Shown: positions 35,447 through 44,470, counted from the stretch's first letter. The stretch: 55,555 nt of DNA from Palleronia rufa (GCF_000743715.1 NZ_JQEY01000018.1:156-55710); one strand, 5' to 3'. The notes: generated by a model from the sequence alone, not told the origin. Numbers and translations: made by a program.

Positions 35447-36219
35447 GACGCCTCCTGCAAATCGCCGCTTCGGTCGGCATGGGGGCTGCCCGAATAGATC
35501 CGGTCCATTTCTTCCTGATCGAGCTTGCCCGGCAGGTCGTCGAAAATGATCCGCCCGTAGCGCATACCGACGATCCGGTCGGTGTATTCCTTTGCCTCGG
35601 TCACGTTGTGGATGTTGATGAGGACCGGCAGCTTCAACTCTCCCGCCAGATCGCGCAGAAGGCCCATGATCTGCTCTGAGGTCTTGGGATCAAGGGATGC
35701 GGTCGGTTCATCGGCCAGCAGAATGTCGGGATCCTGCATCAGCGCGCGCACCACGCCGACCCGCTGACGCTCGCCGCCGGAAAGCTGGTCGGCGCGGGTG
35801 TCGGCGTAATGGGCGATGCCCACGCGCTCCATCAATTGATAGGCGCGGCGGATGTCCTCTTTGGGATAGCGGCGCATGATCGCGGCCCAGGTCGAGATAT
35901 AGCCCAGCCGTCCGGACTGGACGTTCTCCATCACGGTCAGGCGATCCACCAGATTGAAGCCCTGGAACACCATGCCGATCTTGCGCCGGGCCGAGCGCAG
36001 CTTGGCGCCGCGCAGCTTGGTCAGCTCCGTGCCGTTCAGCACGACGCTGCCCGACGTCGGCTCCACCAGCCGGTTGATGCAGCGCAGAAGCGTCGATTTT
36101 CCGGCTCCGGAGGACCCGATGATCGCCACCACGCTTTCGCCTTCGATGGTCAGGTCAAGGTTTTTCAGGACCGGATCTCCGCCGCCGTAGCGCTTGACCA
36201 GATCGGTTATCGTCAGCAT
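35443..36219 (-). CDS. phnC: Phosphonate-type ABC transporter ATPase PhnC
   Basis: A 258-residue cytoplasmic ATPase that powers the importer. Seen: Walker A AIIGSSGAGKSTLLRCINRL, the signature LSGGERQRVGVVRAL, Walker B ILLADEPTASLDPKTSEQIM, the Q-loop near GMVFQGFNLVDRLTVMENV, and the switch histidine in INIHNVTEAKEY. GFNLVDRL is the usual PhnC form. It follows phnD after 58 nt, and its C-terminal stop overlaps phnE1. Confidence 0.95.
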   Translation of the reverse strand: MLTITDLVKRYGGGDPVLKNLDLTIEGESVVAIIGSSGAGKSTLLRCINRLVEPTSGSVVLNGTELTKLRGAKLRSARRKIGMVFQGFNLVDRLTVMENVQSGRLGYISTWAAIMRRYPKEDIRRAYQLMERVGIAHYADTRADQLSGGERQRVGVVRALMQDPDILLADEPTASLDPKTSEQIMGLLRDLAGELKLPVLINIHNVTEAKEYTDRIVGMRYGRIIFDDLPGKLDQEEMDRIYSGSPHADRSGDLQEAS

Positions 36220-36277
36220 CCGCTCGCTCTCCGATGGGGCCGGCCCCGCGCGGCGCCGGCCCCGTGGTTCTGGCGGA

Positions 36278-37258
36278 TCACTCTGCCGCCAGGCCCTGGG
36301 GCGTGTATTCGACCCCGTTGGCCTTCTGGATCTGGCGGATCACCTTCCACTGGTCCTTGTAGGTGATCGGGATGAACTTGCTGACGCCGGTGAACTCCTC
36401 TCCCAGCGCCGTGCCCTCGAAATCGAAGCTGAAGAACGCCTCTTCAATCTTTTCCTTCAGCTCAGGCGTCAGGTCGTGGGCATAGGCGTAGGAGGTCGTC
36501 GGAAACGGCTCGCTCTCCCAGATCATGCGCACGTCGCCGGGATCGTAGAGACCGCGCTCGGCCATGCGGTCCACCACCTCCGAGGCCACCGGCGCGGCGT
36601 CGTAGTCGCCCGCAACGACACCCAGCATCGACTGGTCGTGGCTGCCCGAATAGGTCACTTCGTAGTCTTCACCCGGTACGACGCCCAGATCGGGGAACAG
36701 CGCGCGGGGCGCCTGATTGCCGGAATTCGACGTGGGCGATGTATGGGCCACCCGCTTGCCCGCCAGGTCGGCCACCTCCTGAATGGCGCTGTCTGCCTGG
36801 GTATAGACCTGCAGCTTATAGCCGAACTGGCCGTCGTCTGCCCCCATGATCGCGAATGGCACCGCGCCGGCGAGGTTCACGGCGAACGGCGTCGGACCGG
36901 TGGAGAAGCCCGCGATATGCAGGCGGCCGGAGCGCATCGCCTCGACCTCGGCGGAATTGGACTGCACGGCGAAGAACTGGACGTCCTTCCCGGTCACCTC
37001 CTCAAGGTGGCTGATGAACGGTGTCCAGATGTCCTCATAGATCGCCGGATCCTCAACCGGCGTATAGGCGAAGACCAGGGTATCGGGATCGCGCAGCGCG
37101 CTCTCGTCTTCCGGCGCGTCGGCGACGAGGTCCCCGTCGGCATCGCTGTACTGGCTGTCGAGCGCCGCCGTCTCTTCCTGCGCGAACGCCGCGCCGGCCG
37201 TCAGGGCGATCGCCGCCAGCAGCAGCGCCGTCGCGCGTGTCAAAGTCCTGAGCATCAT
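36278..37258 (-). CDS. phnD: Phosphonate-type substrate-binding protein PhnD
   Basis: A 326-residue periplasmic binding protein with a signal peptide (MMLRTLTRATALLLAAIALTAGAAFA). Seen: VFAYTPVEDPAIYEDIWTPFISHLEE and the binding-site region AHTSPTSNSGNQAPRALFP, which matches the phosphonate-binding Ser-Thr-Ser-Gly region of the PhnD family, and TYSGSHDQSMLGVVAGDYDAAPV. The real ligand may be a phosphonate, phosphite or an ester; no C-P lyase or phosphonatase gene is in the window to settle it. Two adjacent ATGs (37258 and 37255) follow GGAGGAGG. No convincing Pho box was found upstream. Confidence 0.92.
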   Translation of the reverse strand: MMLRTLTRATALLLAAIALTAGAAFAQEETAALDSQYSDADGDLVADAPEDESALRDPDTLVFAYTPVEDPAIYEDIWTPFISHLEEVTGKDVQFFAVQSNSAEVEAMRSGRLHIAGFSTGPTPFAVNLAGAVPFAIMGADDGQFGYKLQVYTQADSAIQEVADLAGKRVAHTSPTSNSGNQAPRALFPDLGVVPGEDYEVTYSGSHDQSMLGVVAGDYDAAPVASEVVDRMAERGLYDPGDVRMIWESEPFPTTSYAYAHDLTPELKEKIEEAFFSFDFEGTALGEEFTGVSKFIPITYKDQWKVIRQIQKANGVEYTPQGLAAE

Positions 37259-37436
37259 GTCCTCCTCCCAGTGGATCGTTCGCCTGCGGCCGTCAAAGCG
37301 CCACAGTTGCGACGATGACAACACCGAACCAGGTCACGTGCAACATCAGACGTTCGATTGCCGGAAAGACTTTCCCGGCACCGCCGTTGCGGCCCTGTCG
37401 CCACCTGCCCCGCCCGAAGATACGGCGAGCGGCCGC

Positions 37437-38462
37437 CTAAAGGATCAGGGATGCGCGGATCGCGACGCCGAGCGCCGCGGCGACGAAGACGGCCAGAAAC
37501 ACGGTCTCGGCCAACAGCAGCAATGCGGCGCCCATGCCGACTTTCAGTACGTCGCCAGGCACGGTTTTCAGCCCGACCGCTGCGATGGCGGTCAGCAGGA
37601 ACCAGCGCGACAGGGTATCGCCCAGATCCACGACCGGTGCCGGGATCAGTCCCAGGGCCGACAGGACCGCCAGGCAGACGAAGCCGATGACGAAGACCGG
37701 CACCAGGGGCGGGCGGACGTCCGAAATGTCGGCGCGGGACGCGGAACTGCGGATGACGACGGTGGCGATCATCACCACCGGAGCCAGCAGGATCACGCGC
37801 AAAAGCTTCACGAACGTCGCTGTGTCTCCCGCCTCGACCGAGATCGAATAGCCGGCGCCGACCACTTGCGCCACGTCGTGTACCGTCGCGCCGATGAAGA
37901 TCCCGGCGGCCCGGTCGTCCAGTTCGAGCCATCCCAGCATGACCGGATAGAGGATCATGGCCAGGGTCGACAAGACGGTCACACCCACGACGGTGAAGAC
38001 CAACCGGTCCTCCGACCGCTCATCCTGGGGCAGGATTGCGGCAATGGCCAGCGCGGCGGAGGCGCCGCAGATCGCCACGGCCCCGGACGACAGGAAGGCG
38101 AACCGGTGCCGGAAGCCGAAGGACCGGCTGACGGCAAGACCGAAGCCGATGGTCGCCACCACGCCGGCGATCACCATGGCGATCACGGCCGCCCCCAGGT
38201 CGGTCACCAGCTCCAGCGTGATGCGCAGACCAAGCAGCGCCACTCCGATGCGCAGCAGGGTCCGCGATGCCCAGGCGATGCCCGGTCCGGTGCGTGGCTC
38301 GGCCGACAGGAAATTCAGCGCGATGCCGAAAAGCAATGCCAGCAGCATCGACGGCGCGCCGTACTGGTTCGAGATGAATTGGCTGGAAAGCGCGATCAGC
38401 AGCGCGACGAGGAGTCCGGGCAGGAGCGCGCGCGTCCCCGGCAGGACGTCATTGAGGGTCAC
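37437..38462 (-). CDS. YeiH/TauZ-family putative sulfate/sulfite exporter
   Basis: A 341-residue membrane protein with about ten predicted helices (Cons_hypoth698/COG2855 type). Seen: SNQYGAPSMLLALLFGIALNFL, LRIGVALLGLRITLELV, SSGAVAICGASAALAIAAI, and FIGATVHDVAQVVGAG, all family blocks. A GTG at 38462 follows AGGAG 8 nt upstream. In sulfonate catabolism, TauZ and SuyZ homologues are thought to export the sulfur oxyanion released by desulfonation. The location directly after suyB and on the same strand fits that role well. It lies 129 nt beyond suyB, with a palindrome in between. Confidence 0.82.
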   Translation of the reverse strand: MTLNDVLPGTRALLPGLLVALLIALSSQFISNQYGAPSMLLALLFGIALNFLSAEPRTGPGIAWASRTLLRIGVALLGLRITLELVTDLGAAVIAMVIAGVVATIGFGLAVSRSFGFRHRFAFLSSGAVAICGASAALAIAAILPQDERSEDRLVFTVVGVTVLSTLAMILYPVMLGWLELDDRAAGIFIGATVHDVAQVVGAGYSISVEAGDTATFVKLLRVILLAPVVMIATVVIRSSASRADISDVRPPLVPVFVIGFVCLAVLSALGLIPAPVVDLGDTLSRWFLLTAIAAVGLKTVPGDVLKVGMGAALLLLAETVFLAVFVAAALGVAIRASLIL

Positions 38463-38536
38463 GGGCAGGACTCCTGGTGCGGTCGGGCGGGCGGTGAGGT
38501 CGCGGCGCGCGCGGCCGAATGGGCGGCGCGCGGACG

Positions 38537-38552
38537 CGTCGGCGCGCCGACG
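38537..38552. repeat. 16-bp perfect palindrome between suyB and the exporter gene
   Basis: cgtcggcgcgccgacg reads identically on both strands. It is in the 129-nt gap between suyB and the yeiH-like gene. There is no T-run on either side, so it is not an ordinary rho-independent terminator. It could be an RNA stem that protects or attenuates the upstream message. Confidence 0.55.
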
Positions 38553-38591
38553 TGCGCGTGCGAAGCGGCGGTGGGGCCGCTCCGGTTCCGG

Positions 38592-39770
38592 TCAGGCGCT
38601 GCGATATAGCTTGGTCATCGAGAACTCCCGGTGCCCCAGCGCTTCCGCCGCTGTGCTGCGCCCGTTTGCCGTGCGCAGGATCATCTCGATCAGCGCGTCT
38701 CCGGCCTCGTCTATGGTCTGCTCGCGCCGCAGGATGCCGGACACGTCCAGATCCACATGTTCGGCCATGGTGCGTACGGTGCGCGGATTGGCAGTGATCT
38801 TGATGACCGGCACGATCGGGTTGCCCACCACGTTGCCCTGACCGGTGGGGAAGGTGTGGATCACGGCCCCCCCAGCGGCCATCAGCGTCACGCACTCGGC
38901 CGCCGCCGAGGAGCTGTCCATGAAGTAGAGACCGTTGCCCGTGCCCGGCGCCTGCGCCGGTTCCAGGATGTCGATGAACTGCGACGTGCGGCCGATCTTT
39001 TCCAGATTGCCCAGCGCCTTTTCCTCGATCGTGGTCAGACCGCCCTCGATATTGCCCTTGGTGGGCTGGCTGTCGGACAGGTCGTCGGTCTGGTGGGCGA
39101 AGATCACGTCGTCCTGGTAGGCCTTCCACATCTTGTACCAGCGTTCGCCGACCTCTGCATTGATGGCGCGCTTCTGGCAGATGTGCTCGGCGCCGGTGAT
39201 CTCCGACGTCTCTCCGAAGAAGCCGGTGATGCCCTCTGGCAGGAGCTTGTCGTACATGTTGCCGACCGTGGGACAGGAGCCGAGCCCGGTGGTCGTGTCG
39301 CTCTCGCCGCACTTGGTGGACACCCAGAGGTCAGAGATCGAGCATTCCTCGCGCTGCTGCTCGGTGGCGATGTGGACGAATTCCTTGGCCTTCCAGCTTG
39401 CGGCGCGGATCGTCTCGAAATCACCCTTCTGCTCGATGGAGAATTCGGCAACCGGCTTACCGGTCTCGCGAATGCCGTCGGCGATGCGCCTGGTCCAGCC
39501 CGGCTCGATCCCGATCACCACCACGGCGGCGACGTTGGGGTTGGCGCCGGTGCCGATGATGGTGCGGAAATGGACGTCGAGATCCTCACCGAACTGCAAC
39601 CGGCCATAGGCATGGGGGATGGCGAGCGTGCCCTTGACGTTGTTGGCCACGGCCTCGCAGGCGGCGTTCGAGATGTCGTCCACGGGCAGGATCAGGACGT
39701 GGTTGCGCACGCCGACCCTGCCGTTCTCACGCTTGTAGGCGCGCACGGTCATGTTGGAATAGCTTGTCAT
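38592..39770 (-). CDS. suyB: (R)-sulfolactate sulfo-lyase, large subunit (SuyB)
   Basis: A 392-residue enzyme of the UxaA/altronate-dehydratase C-terminal family. With SuyA it splits (R)-3-sulfolactate into pyruvate and sulfite in the cytoplasm. Seen: [25 protein letters not shown] at the N-terminus, [31 protein letters not shown], and [18 protein letters not shown], which matches the sulfolactate rather than the altronate or galactarate branch as far as I can judge. AAGGAA precedes the ATG. The separate small subunit upstream (12 nt away), together with the sulfopropanediol dehydrogenase in the same operon, makes the assignment firm. Confidence 0.9.
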   Translation of the reverse strand: MTSYSNMTVRAYKRENGRVGVRNHVLILPVDDISNAACEAVANNVKGTLAIPHAYGRLQFGEDLDVHFRTIIGTGANPNVAAVVVIGIEPGWTRRIADGIRETGKPVAEFSIEQKGDFETIRAASWKAKEFVHIATEQQREECSISDLWVSTKCGESDTTTGLGSCPTVGNMYDKLLPEGITGFFGETSEITGAEHICQKRAINAEVGERWYKMWKAYQDDVIFAHQTDDLSDSQPTKGNIEGGLTTIEEKALGNLEKIGRTSQFIDILEPAQAPGTGNGLYFMDSSSAAAECVTLMAAGGAVIHTFPTGQGNVVGNPIVPVIKITANPRTVRTMAEHVDLDVSGILRREQTIDEAGDALIEMILRTANGRSTAAEALGHREFSMTKLYRSA

Positions 39771-39782
39771 GTTCGGGGTTCC

Positions 39783-40073
39783 TTACCAGCGCTTCGTCTT
39801 GACGTTGTGGGTGTGGACATGTGCGCCCTTGGCCACGTCCGCGATCACCTTGCCGATGTCCTCGCCGTATTTTACGGCGGTGTCCCCGGTCTTGAGGTCC
39901 CTGAGCGCGATCTTGTGGCCGATGGGAACGTCGGCATTGGCGGTCAGGCGGAAGGTCGAGTTGTCGTGGGTGACGCAGCACAGCATGTCGGTGCCGGCGG
40001 TCAGACCCTCGACCACCACGACACCGACGTTGTCGGCGTCCTCATGCACAAGAAGATGGGGTATTTCGGCCAT
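39783..40073 (-). CDS. suyA: (R)-sulfolactate sulfo-lyase, small subunit (SuyA)
   Basis: A 96-residue SAF-domain protein, the short partner of SuyB. Seen: PHLLVHEDADNVGVVVVEGLTAGTDML and ADVPIGHKIALRDLKTGDTAVKYGEDIGK, the UxaA N-terminal fold with the motif HKIALRDL. In hexuronate dehydratases this domain is fused to the large part; here it is separate, as in characterised SuyAB. AGGAGA precedes the ATG. It is 12 nt upstream of suyB and 12 nt downstream of the zinc dehydrogenase. Confidence 0.9.
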   Translation of the reverse strand: MAEIPHLLVHEDADNVGVVVVEGLTAGTDMLCCVTHDNSTFRLTANADVPIGHKIALRDLKTGDTAVKYGEDIGKVIADVAKGAHVHTHNVKTKRW

Positions 40074-40085
40074 TGGGGTCTCCTG

Positions 40086-41048
40086 TCAGGGTTTGAGTAC
40101 GATTTTCGGTGCGGACACCCGGCCGGCGCGAATGTCCGCGAAGGCGCGCGCACCTTCGGCAAGCGGGCGGGTTTCGATCCAGTCGAGCAGGCCAAGCCGG
40201 CCGTCGAACATCGCCTGCGCCGTGGCGCGGAAATCGTCGGCGGTATAGGTATAGCTGCCGATGAAGGCGATCTCCTGCAGCGTCAGCCGCCGTATATCCA
40301 GCCCGCCGTCGCCACTGCCCAGGCCGATATGCGCGATTGCGCCCCCGGGGCGGGTGAGGGCAGAGGCCTGCGCGCGGGTCGCCGCGATCCCGACGCCGTC
40401 GATTGCGATATCGAAGCTTTCGGCCGCGACGGTTTCCGGGGCCACGGCGTCGAGTCCGCAGGTGTCGCGGATATAGGCGCGGCGGTCGGCGCTGGGCTCT
40501 ACCAGGCGGAGGGCCGTCAGGCCGGCCGCCTTCAGCACAAGCGCCGCGCCCAGCCCGATCGCCCCGCCGCCGATGACCAGCGCGCAGTCGGCGTCAGGTA
40601 CATGGGCCCGGGCCAGGCGTACCGCGTGCCAGCCGCAGGCCAGGGGTTCGCAGAGCGCCCCCTGGTCGGCGGTCATGTGCGGCGGCAGCGCCACGAGGTT
40701 CCCGGCCGGCAGCGCCACGGCCTCGGCGAAGCCCCCCTCGCGCGGGGCCATGGAGATGATCTGCCGGTCGGGGCACAGATTGTCGCGGCCCGCGATGCAG
40801 GCCGGGCAGGCCCCGCAGGTTACCAGCGGATTGACGGTAACGCGGGCGCCGGCGGCGACCCCAGCCACCTCATGTCCCAGGATCAGCGGCGCCGTCCGGC
40901 GCGCGTCGTGTCCGAGATAGGCGTGCATGTCAGAGCCGCAGATGCCCACGCTTTCGACGCGAACCAGCTCCTCTCCCATCGCGGGCAGCGGATCGGAAAC
41001 ATCGCGCAGGACCAGTGTCTCCGGCGCGGTATAGACCAGTGCTTTCAT
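40086..41048 (-). CDS. Zinc-dependent medium-chain dehydrogenase (DHPS 2-dehydrogenase-like)
   Basis: A 320-residue NAD(P)-dependent dehydrogenase. Seen: the catalytic-zinc region GICGSDMHAYLG and GHEVAG, the structural-zinc cysteines in CGACPACIAGRDNLC, the cofactor-binding ALVIGGGAIGLGAALVLKAAG, and DGVG. It is slightly shorter than the usual 340-350. The start overlaps the SDR stop (ATGA at 41045-41048). In DHPS degraders, HpsO and HpsP are two dehydrogenases thought to interconvert the enantiomers of 2,3-dihydroxypropane-1-sulfonate so that HpsN can use both. This gene is one of that pair by context. I left out the symbol because which of O and P it is cannot be told from the sequence. 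Confidence 0.82.
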   Translation of the reverse strand: MKALVYTAPETLVLRDVSDPLPAMGEELVRVESVGICGSDMHAYLGHDARRTAPLILGHEVAGVAAGARVTVNPLVTCGACPACIAGRDNLCPDRQIISMAPREGGFAEAVALPAGNLVALPPHMTADQGALCEPLACGWHAVRLARAHVPDADCALVIGGGAIGLGAALVLKAAGLTALRLVEPSADRRAYIRDTCGLDAVAPETVAAESFDIAIDGVGIAATRAQASALTRPGGAIAHIGLGSGDGGLDIRRLTLQEIAFIGSYTYTADDFRATAQAMFDGRLGLLDWIETRPLAEGARAFADIRAGRVSAPKIVLKP

Positions 41049-41818
41049 TTCACCGTGAACCCCCCGTCGACCATAAGGACTTGTCCGGTGACGTAGTCGG
41101 ACGCGGGCGCGCTGAGAAACAGCAGCGGCCCGTCGAGATCGTGCGGCGCGCCGTTGCGGCCGACACAGGTCCGCCGGGCGTTGTCGGCGGCGCGCTCGGG
41201 GTCCGCGAAGACCGCCGCCGTCAGTTCCGTCCGGAAGAAGCCCGGACCGATGGCGTTGACGCCGATGCCGCGGGGCGACCAGGCTTCGGCCAGGGCGCGG
41301 GTCAGCTGGGCGATGCCACCCTTGGACGCGCCATAGGCCACGCCGCCGGGAAAGGCGCGGTAGGATTGCAGCGAGGCGAAGAGCACGATCCGGCCCCAGC
41401 CCTTTTCGGCCATGGCAGGGGCGAGCGCCTGGGAAAGGAAGAAGGGCGCGGTCAGGTTCAGGGCAATCGTCGCGTCCCAGCCCGCTGGCGTCACCGCATC
41501 GGCGATTTCGCGGGTGTTCAGCCCGGCGGCATGAACGACGATATCGGGCGCCCCGAACGGATCCGAGACCGCGGCGGCCAGATCGGCCAGCCCATCGCGG
41601 TCGGCCACATCGGCGGCGACGGCGGCCGTCGGTCCGGGGGTCTCCTTCCGCCAGTCGGTCAGCGCATCGGCCCGGCGGGCCACGCCCACCACCGACGCGC
41701 CGGCCGCGGCCAGGACGCCGGCCGCGCGCCGTCCCAGCCCCGCGCTCGCGCCTGTGACGCAGGCGACGCGCCCGGTCAGGTCGAACAGGTCGGTCGATAT
41801 GTCGGGGGTGTCACTCAT
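41045..41818 (-). CDS. Short-chain dehydrogenase/reductase (DHPS 2-dehydrogenase-like)
   Basis: A 257-residue SDR enzyme. Seen: the cofactor motif VTGASAGLGRRAAGVL, the HAAGLN strand (variant of NNAG), the catalytic Ser in VLFASLQSYRAF, and YGASKGG (catalytic Tyr-x-x-x-Lys), followed by VNAIGPGFFRTEL. It lies between hpsN and the zinc dehydrogenase, overlapping both. Together they would oxidise one DHPS enantiomer to the 2-keto form and reduce it to the other. The assignment to this step rests on operon position and family. Symbol omitted for the reason given for the zinc enzyme. Confidence 0.83.
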   Translation of the reverse strand: MSDTPDISTDLFDLTGRVACVTGASAGLGRRAAGVLAAAGASVVGVARRADALTDWRKETPGPTAAVAADVADRDGLADLAAAVSDPFGAPDIVVHAAGLNTREIADAVTPAGWDATIALNLTAPFFLSQALAPAMAEKGWGRIVLFASLQSYRAFPGGVAYGASKGGIAQLTRALAEAWSPRGIGVNAIGPGFFRTELTAAVFADPERAADNARRTCVGRNGAPHDLDGPLLFLSAPASDYVTGQVLMVDGGFTVK

Positions 41819-43118
41819 GCGCGGTCAGGTCGAAATTCTCGCCGGGGAAGTATTTCGCCAACCGGATGTCGGCGGTGCGGGCGTGGCCCTCCATGCCTTC
41901 GAGCCGGGATATCCGGGCGGTGGCCTCCGCCACGGGCTTCGCACCATCGCGGGTGGCGCGTTGCCAGGTGACGATCTTCATGTATTTGTGGACCGACAGC
42001 CCGCCCGTGTAGCGCGCGGCCCCCGAGGTCGGCAGCACATGGTTGGTGCCGGACGCCTTGTCCCCGAAGGCAACGGTCGTTTCCTCTCCCAGAAAGAGAG
42101 AGCCGTAGCAGGCCAGCCGGCCAAGCCACCAGTCCAGATCCTCGGCCTGCACGGTCAGGTGTTCGGGGGCGTAGCTGTCCGAAGCTTCCGCCATCTCCTC
42201 GCGGTCGGCGCAGACGATGACTTCGGCGTAGTCGCGCCATGCCTTGCGGGCGTTGTCGGCATTGGTCTGGGGCAGATCGTCGATGAGGGCGGGGACCAGC
42301 TCCATCACCCGCCCGGCCAGGGCGCGGTCGTCGGTGATGAGCCAGACCGGAGAGTTGTATCCATGCTCGGCCTGGCCTACCAGATCGGCCGCCACGATCT
42401 CGGGGTCGGCGGTCCGGTCGGCCAGGATCAGGCTGTCGGTGGGACCGGCGAACATGTCGATGCCGACGCGCCCGAAGAGGATGCGCTTGGCCTCTGCCAC
42501 GAACTGGTTGCCGGGACCGACCAGGATATTTGCGGGCGGCAGGCCGAAGAGGCCGAAGGTCATCGCGGCCACGCCCTGCACGCCGCCCATGGCCAGGATG
42601 TGATGCGCGCCGCAGAGATCGGCAGCATAGACGATGGCGGGCGCGATGCCGATGCCGGGGCGCGGCGGCGAGCACGCAGTAATGGTGCGGCAGCCCGCGA
42701 CCTTCGCGGTGGTCACGGTCATCACCGCGCTGGCCACGTGACTGTAGCGCCCGCCGGGCACGTAGCAGCCCGCCGCGTCCACGGGGATCGCCTTTTGCCC
42801 CGCGATCAGGCCCGGCAGGACCTCTGTCTCGAAATCGGAAACGGTGGCCAGTTGCGCCGCGGCAAAGCGGCGCACGTTGTCATGGGCGAAGCGGATGTCG
42901 TCCTTGAGCCGTTCGGGCACGCGGGCCGTGGCGGCGTCGATCTCCTCGCGGGTCAGCAGCACGTTGCCGTCGTAGCGGTCGAACTTGGCGGCGTATGCGC
43001 GCGCCGTATCCTCGCGCCCGGTTTCGATGGCGTCCAGGATGTCCTTGACGATGGCCTGGGTCTCGCCCGCGTCGCTGGCCGACGTCAGGGTCGCTTTCTT
43101 GAGATACTCTCGTGCCAT
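41811..43118 (-). CDS. hpsN: Sulfopropanediol 3-dehydrogenase (HpsN)
   Basis: A 435-residue HisD-family NAD-dependent enzyme. Characterised HpsN oxidises (R)-2,3-dihydroxypropane-1-sulfonate in two steps to (R)-sulfolactate. Seen: PVDAAGCYVPGGRYSHVASAVMTVTTAKVAGC, GVQGVAAMTFGLFGLPPANILVGPGNQFVAEAKR, FAGPTDSLILAD, AEHGYNSPVWL and SYAPEHLTVQ, a HisD-like core with the catalytic His/Glu region. It would be easily misread as histidinol dehydrogenase, but no his gene is nearby and its neighbours are TRAP transporter, SDR, zinc dehydrogenase and suyAB. It is 10 nt downstream of hpsM and overlaps the SDR start. Confidence 0.92.
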   Translation of the reverse strand: MAREYLKKATLTSASDAGETQAIVKDILDAIETGREDTARAYAAKFDRYDGNVLLTREEIDAATARVPERLKDDIRFAHDNVRRFAAAQLATVSDFETEVLPGLIAGQKAIPVDAAGCYVPGGRYSHVASAVMTVTTAKVAGCRTITACSPPRPGIGIAPAIVYAADLCGAHHILAMGGVQGVAAMTFGLFGLPPANILVGPGNQFVAEAKRILFGRVGIDMFAGPTDSLILADRTADPEIVAADLVGQAEHGYNSPVWLITDDRALAGRVMELVPALIDDLPQTNADNARKAWRDYAEVIVCADREEMAEASDSYAPEHLTVQAEDLDWWLGRLACYGSLFLGEETTVAFGDKASGTNHVLPTSGAARYTGGLSVHKYMKIVTWQRATRDGAKPVAEATARISRLEGMEGHARTADIRLAKYFPGENFDLTAHE

Positions 43119-43128
43119 GGTCAGCGTC

Positions 43129-44460
43129 CTATTGGTAGATGTCGGGAAGTAAGGCGGTCGAGATCATCGGCACATAGGCGATCATCAGCGTGACCAGCAG
43201 CATGAAGAACACGAACGGCATCGCCCGGTAGGCGATCTTCAGGATCGATTCCCGGGTCAGCCCAGCCACCACGAACAGGTTGAGGCCCAGGGGCGGTGTG
43301 ATGAACCCTACGCCGAGTGCGGTGATCATCATGATGCTGAACTGGATCTCGTTCATGCCGATGTCATCCGCCAGCGGCTTCAGGATCGGCGCCAGGATGA
43401 CGATATTTGGTGTCGTCTCCATCACGCAGCCGGCGGCGATGAGGATCAGGATCATCATCAGGATCAGCACCCAGGGCTGTTCGCTGACCGTCGTCGCGGC
43501 GCTGACGAACCCCTGGGGCACGCCCAGGATCGCCAGCGCCTGCGCCAGCGGCAGGGAGAAGGCGATGATCGGCAGGATGATCCCGTTTACCTTGGCCGAA
43601 TTAACCAGCATTGCCGGAAAGTCCGAGAACCGCAGCGTGCCCAGGATGAAGCCCATGACGATGGTCACGACCACCGCCGTGGCGCCGGCCTCTGTCGGTG
43701 TCAGCCGCCCCGAGAAGATGCCGTAGAAGATGATGCCGGGCACGATGAAGGCGTACCAGCCGGATTTCAGCGCCCGGCCCAGCTGGCTTCCCCATTCGCC
43801 GAAGGTCATCGGCGCGCCGCCCTCCCAGGCATAGAGACGGTTCATGATCAGGTTGGTGACCAGGATCGACACCAGGATGGCGATGCCGGGGATCACCGCG
43901 GCCAGGAACAGGGTCGATGCCGAGATGCCCAGCACCAGGCCGATGATGATGTAGGCGATCGACGGCGGGATCAGGATGCCGGTACAGGCACCGGCAGCCA
44001 CCAGCGCGCAGGCATAGGGTCTGGGATAGCCGCTCTCGACCAGTCGGGCGATGGTCATGCGGCCCACCGCGGCCGCTCCCGCCGCATCCGAGCCGGAGAT
44101 TGCCGCGAACATCCCGCAGACCAGCACAGTGGCCGAGCCGAAGCCGCCCTTGGTCCAGCAGGTCAGGGCCTCGGCGACGTCCAGGAACTTGCGCGACAGG
44201 CCCGTTCGCACCAGCACGTCGCCGGTCAGGATGAAGAGCGGCACGGCCGTCAGCGCGAAGGCGTCGATGCCCTGGAACAGGCTCTCTCCCACCAGGCTGA
44301 GCGGCAGCGCGCCAGAGATGACCAGCATAGCGATGGCCGCGGCGCCGATCGCCGCCCAGACCGGGACGGCCAGGGCGATGAGACCCACGAAGAGCAGCAC
44401 CGGGCCGTAGAAGTCCCAGCCGAGTTCGACGGTCTGGGCCTGTAGTTGGTTGAACAGCAT
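43129..44460 (-). CDS. hpsM: TRAP transporter large permease (HpsM-like DctM)
   Basis: A 443-residue inner-membrane permease with about 12 helices. Seen: PLFILTGDVLVRTGLSRKFLDVAEAL, AAISGSDAAGAAAVGRMTIARLVESGYPR, ILIPPSIAYIIIGLVLGISASTLF and GVGFITPPLGLNLFVVAGLTRE, all DctM blocks. The ATG at 44460 is chosen; the frame extends to 44529 but that overlaps the small subunit gene. It couples to DctQ and the binding protein to import an acidic substrate, inferred to be DHPS from the catabolic genes that follow. Confidence 0.9.
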   Translation of the reverse strand: MLFNQLQAQTVELGWDFYGPVLLFVGLIALAVPVWAAIGAAAIAMLVISGALPLSLVGESLFQGIDAFALTAVPLFILTGDVLVRTGLSRKFLDVAEALTCWTKGGFGSATVLVCGMFAAISGSDAAGAAAVGRMTIARLVESGYPRPYACALVAAGACTGILIPPSIAYIIIGLVLGISASTLFLAAVIPGIAILVSILVTNLIMNRLYAWEGGAPMTFGEWGSQLGRALKSGWYAFIVPGIIFYGIFSGRLTPTEAGATAVVVTIVMGFILGTLRFSDFPAMLVNSAKVNGIILPIIAFSLPLAQALAILGVPQGFVSAATTVSEQPWVLILMMILILIAAGCVMETTPNIVILAPILKPLADDIGMNEIQFSIMMITALGVGFITPPLGLNLFVVAGLTRESILKIAYRAMPFVFFMLLVTLMIAYVPMISTALLPDIYQ

Positions 44461-44470
44461 GGCCCGACCC

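Noticed and set aside
33846-35480. A single 544-residue frame that joins both phnE genes.
   Set aside because: Its N-terminal half is phnE1 read in the wrong frame; the ATGA overlap at 34652-34655 shows two genes.
37259-37436. Possible Pho box or terminator between the exporter gene and phnD, around the gttgtcat element and the ccggaaag/ctttcccgg hairpin (37360-37379).
   Set aside because: The repeats do not match the 18-bp Pho box spacing, and the hairpin has no T-run after it.
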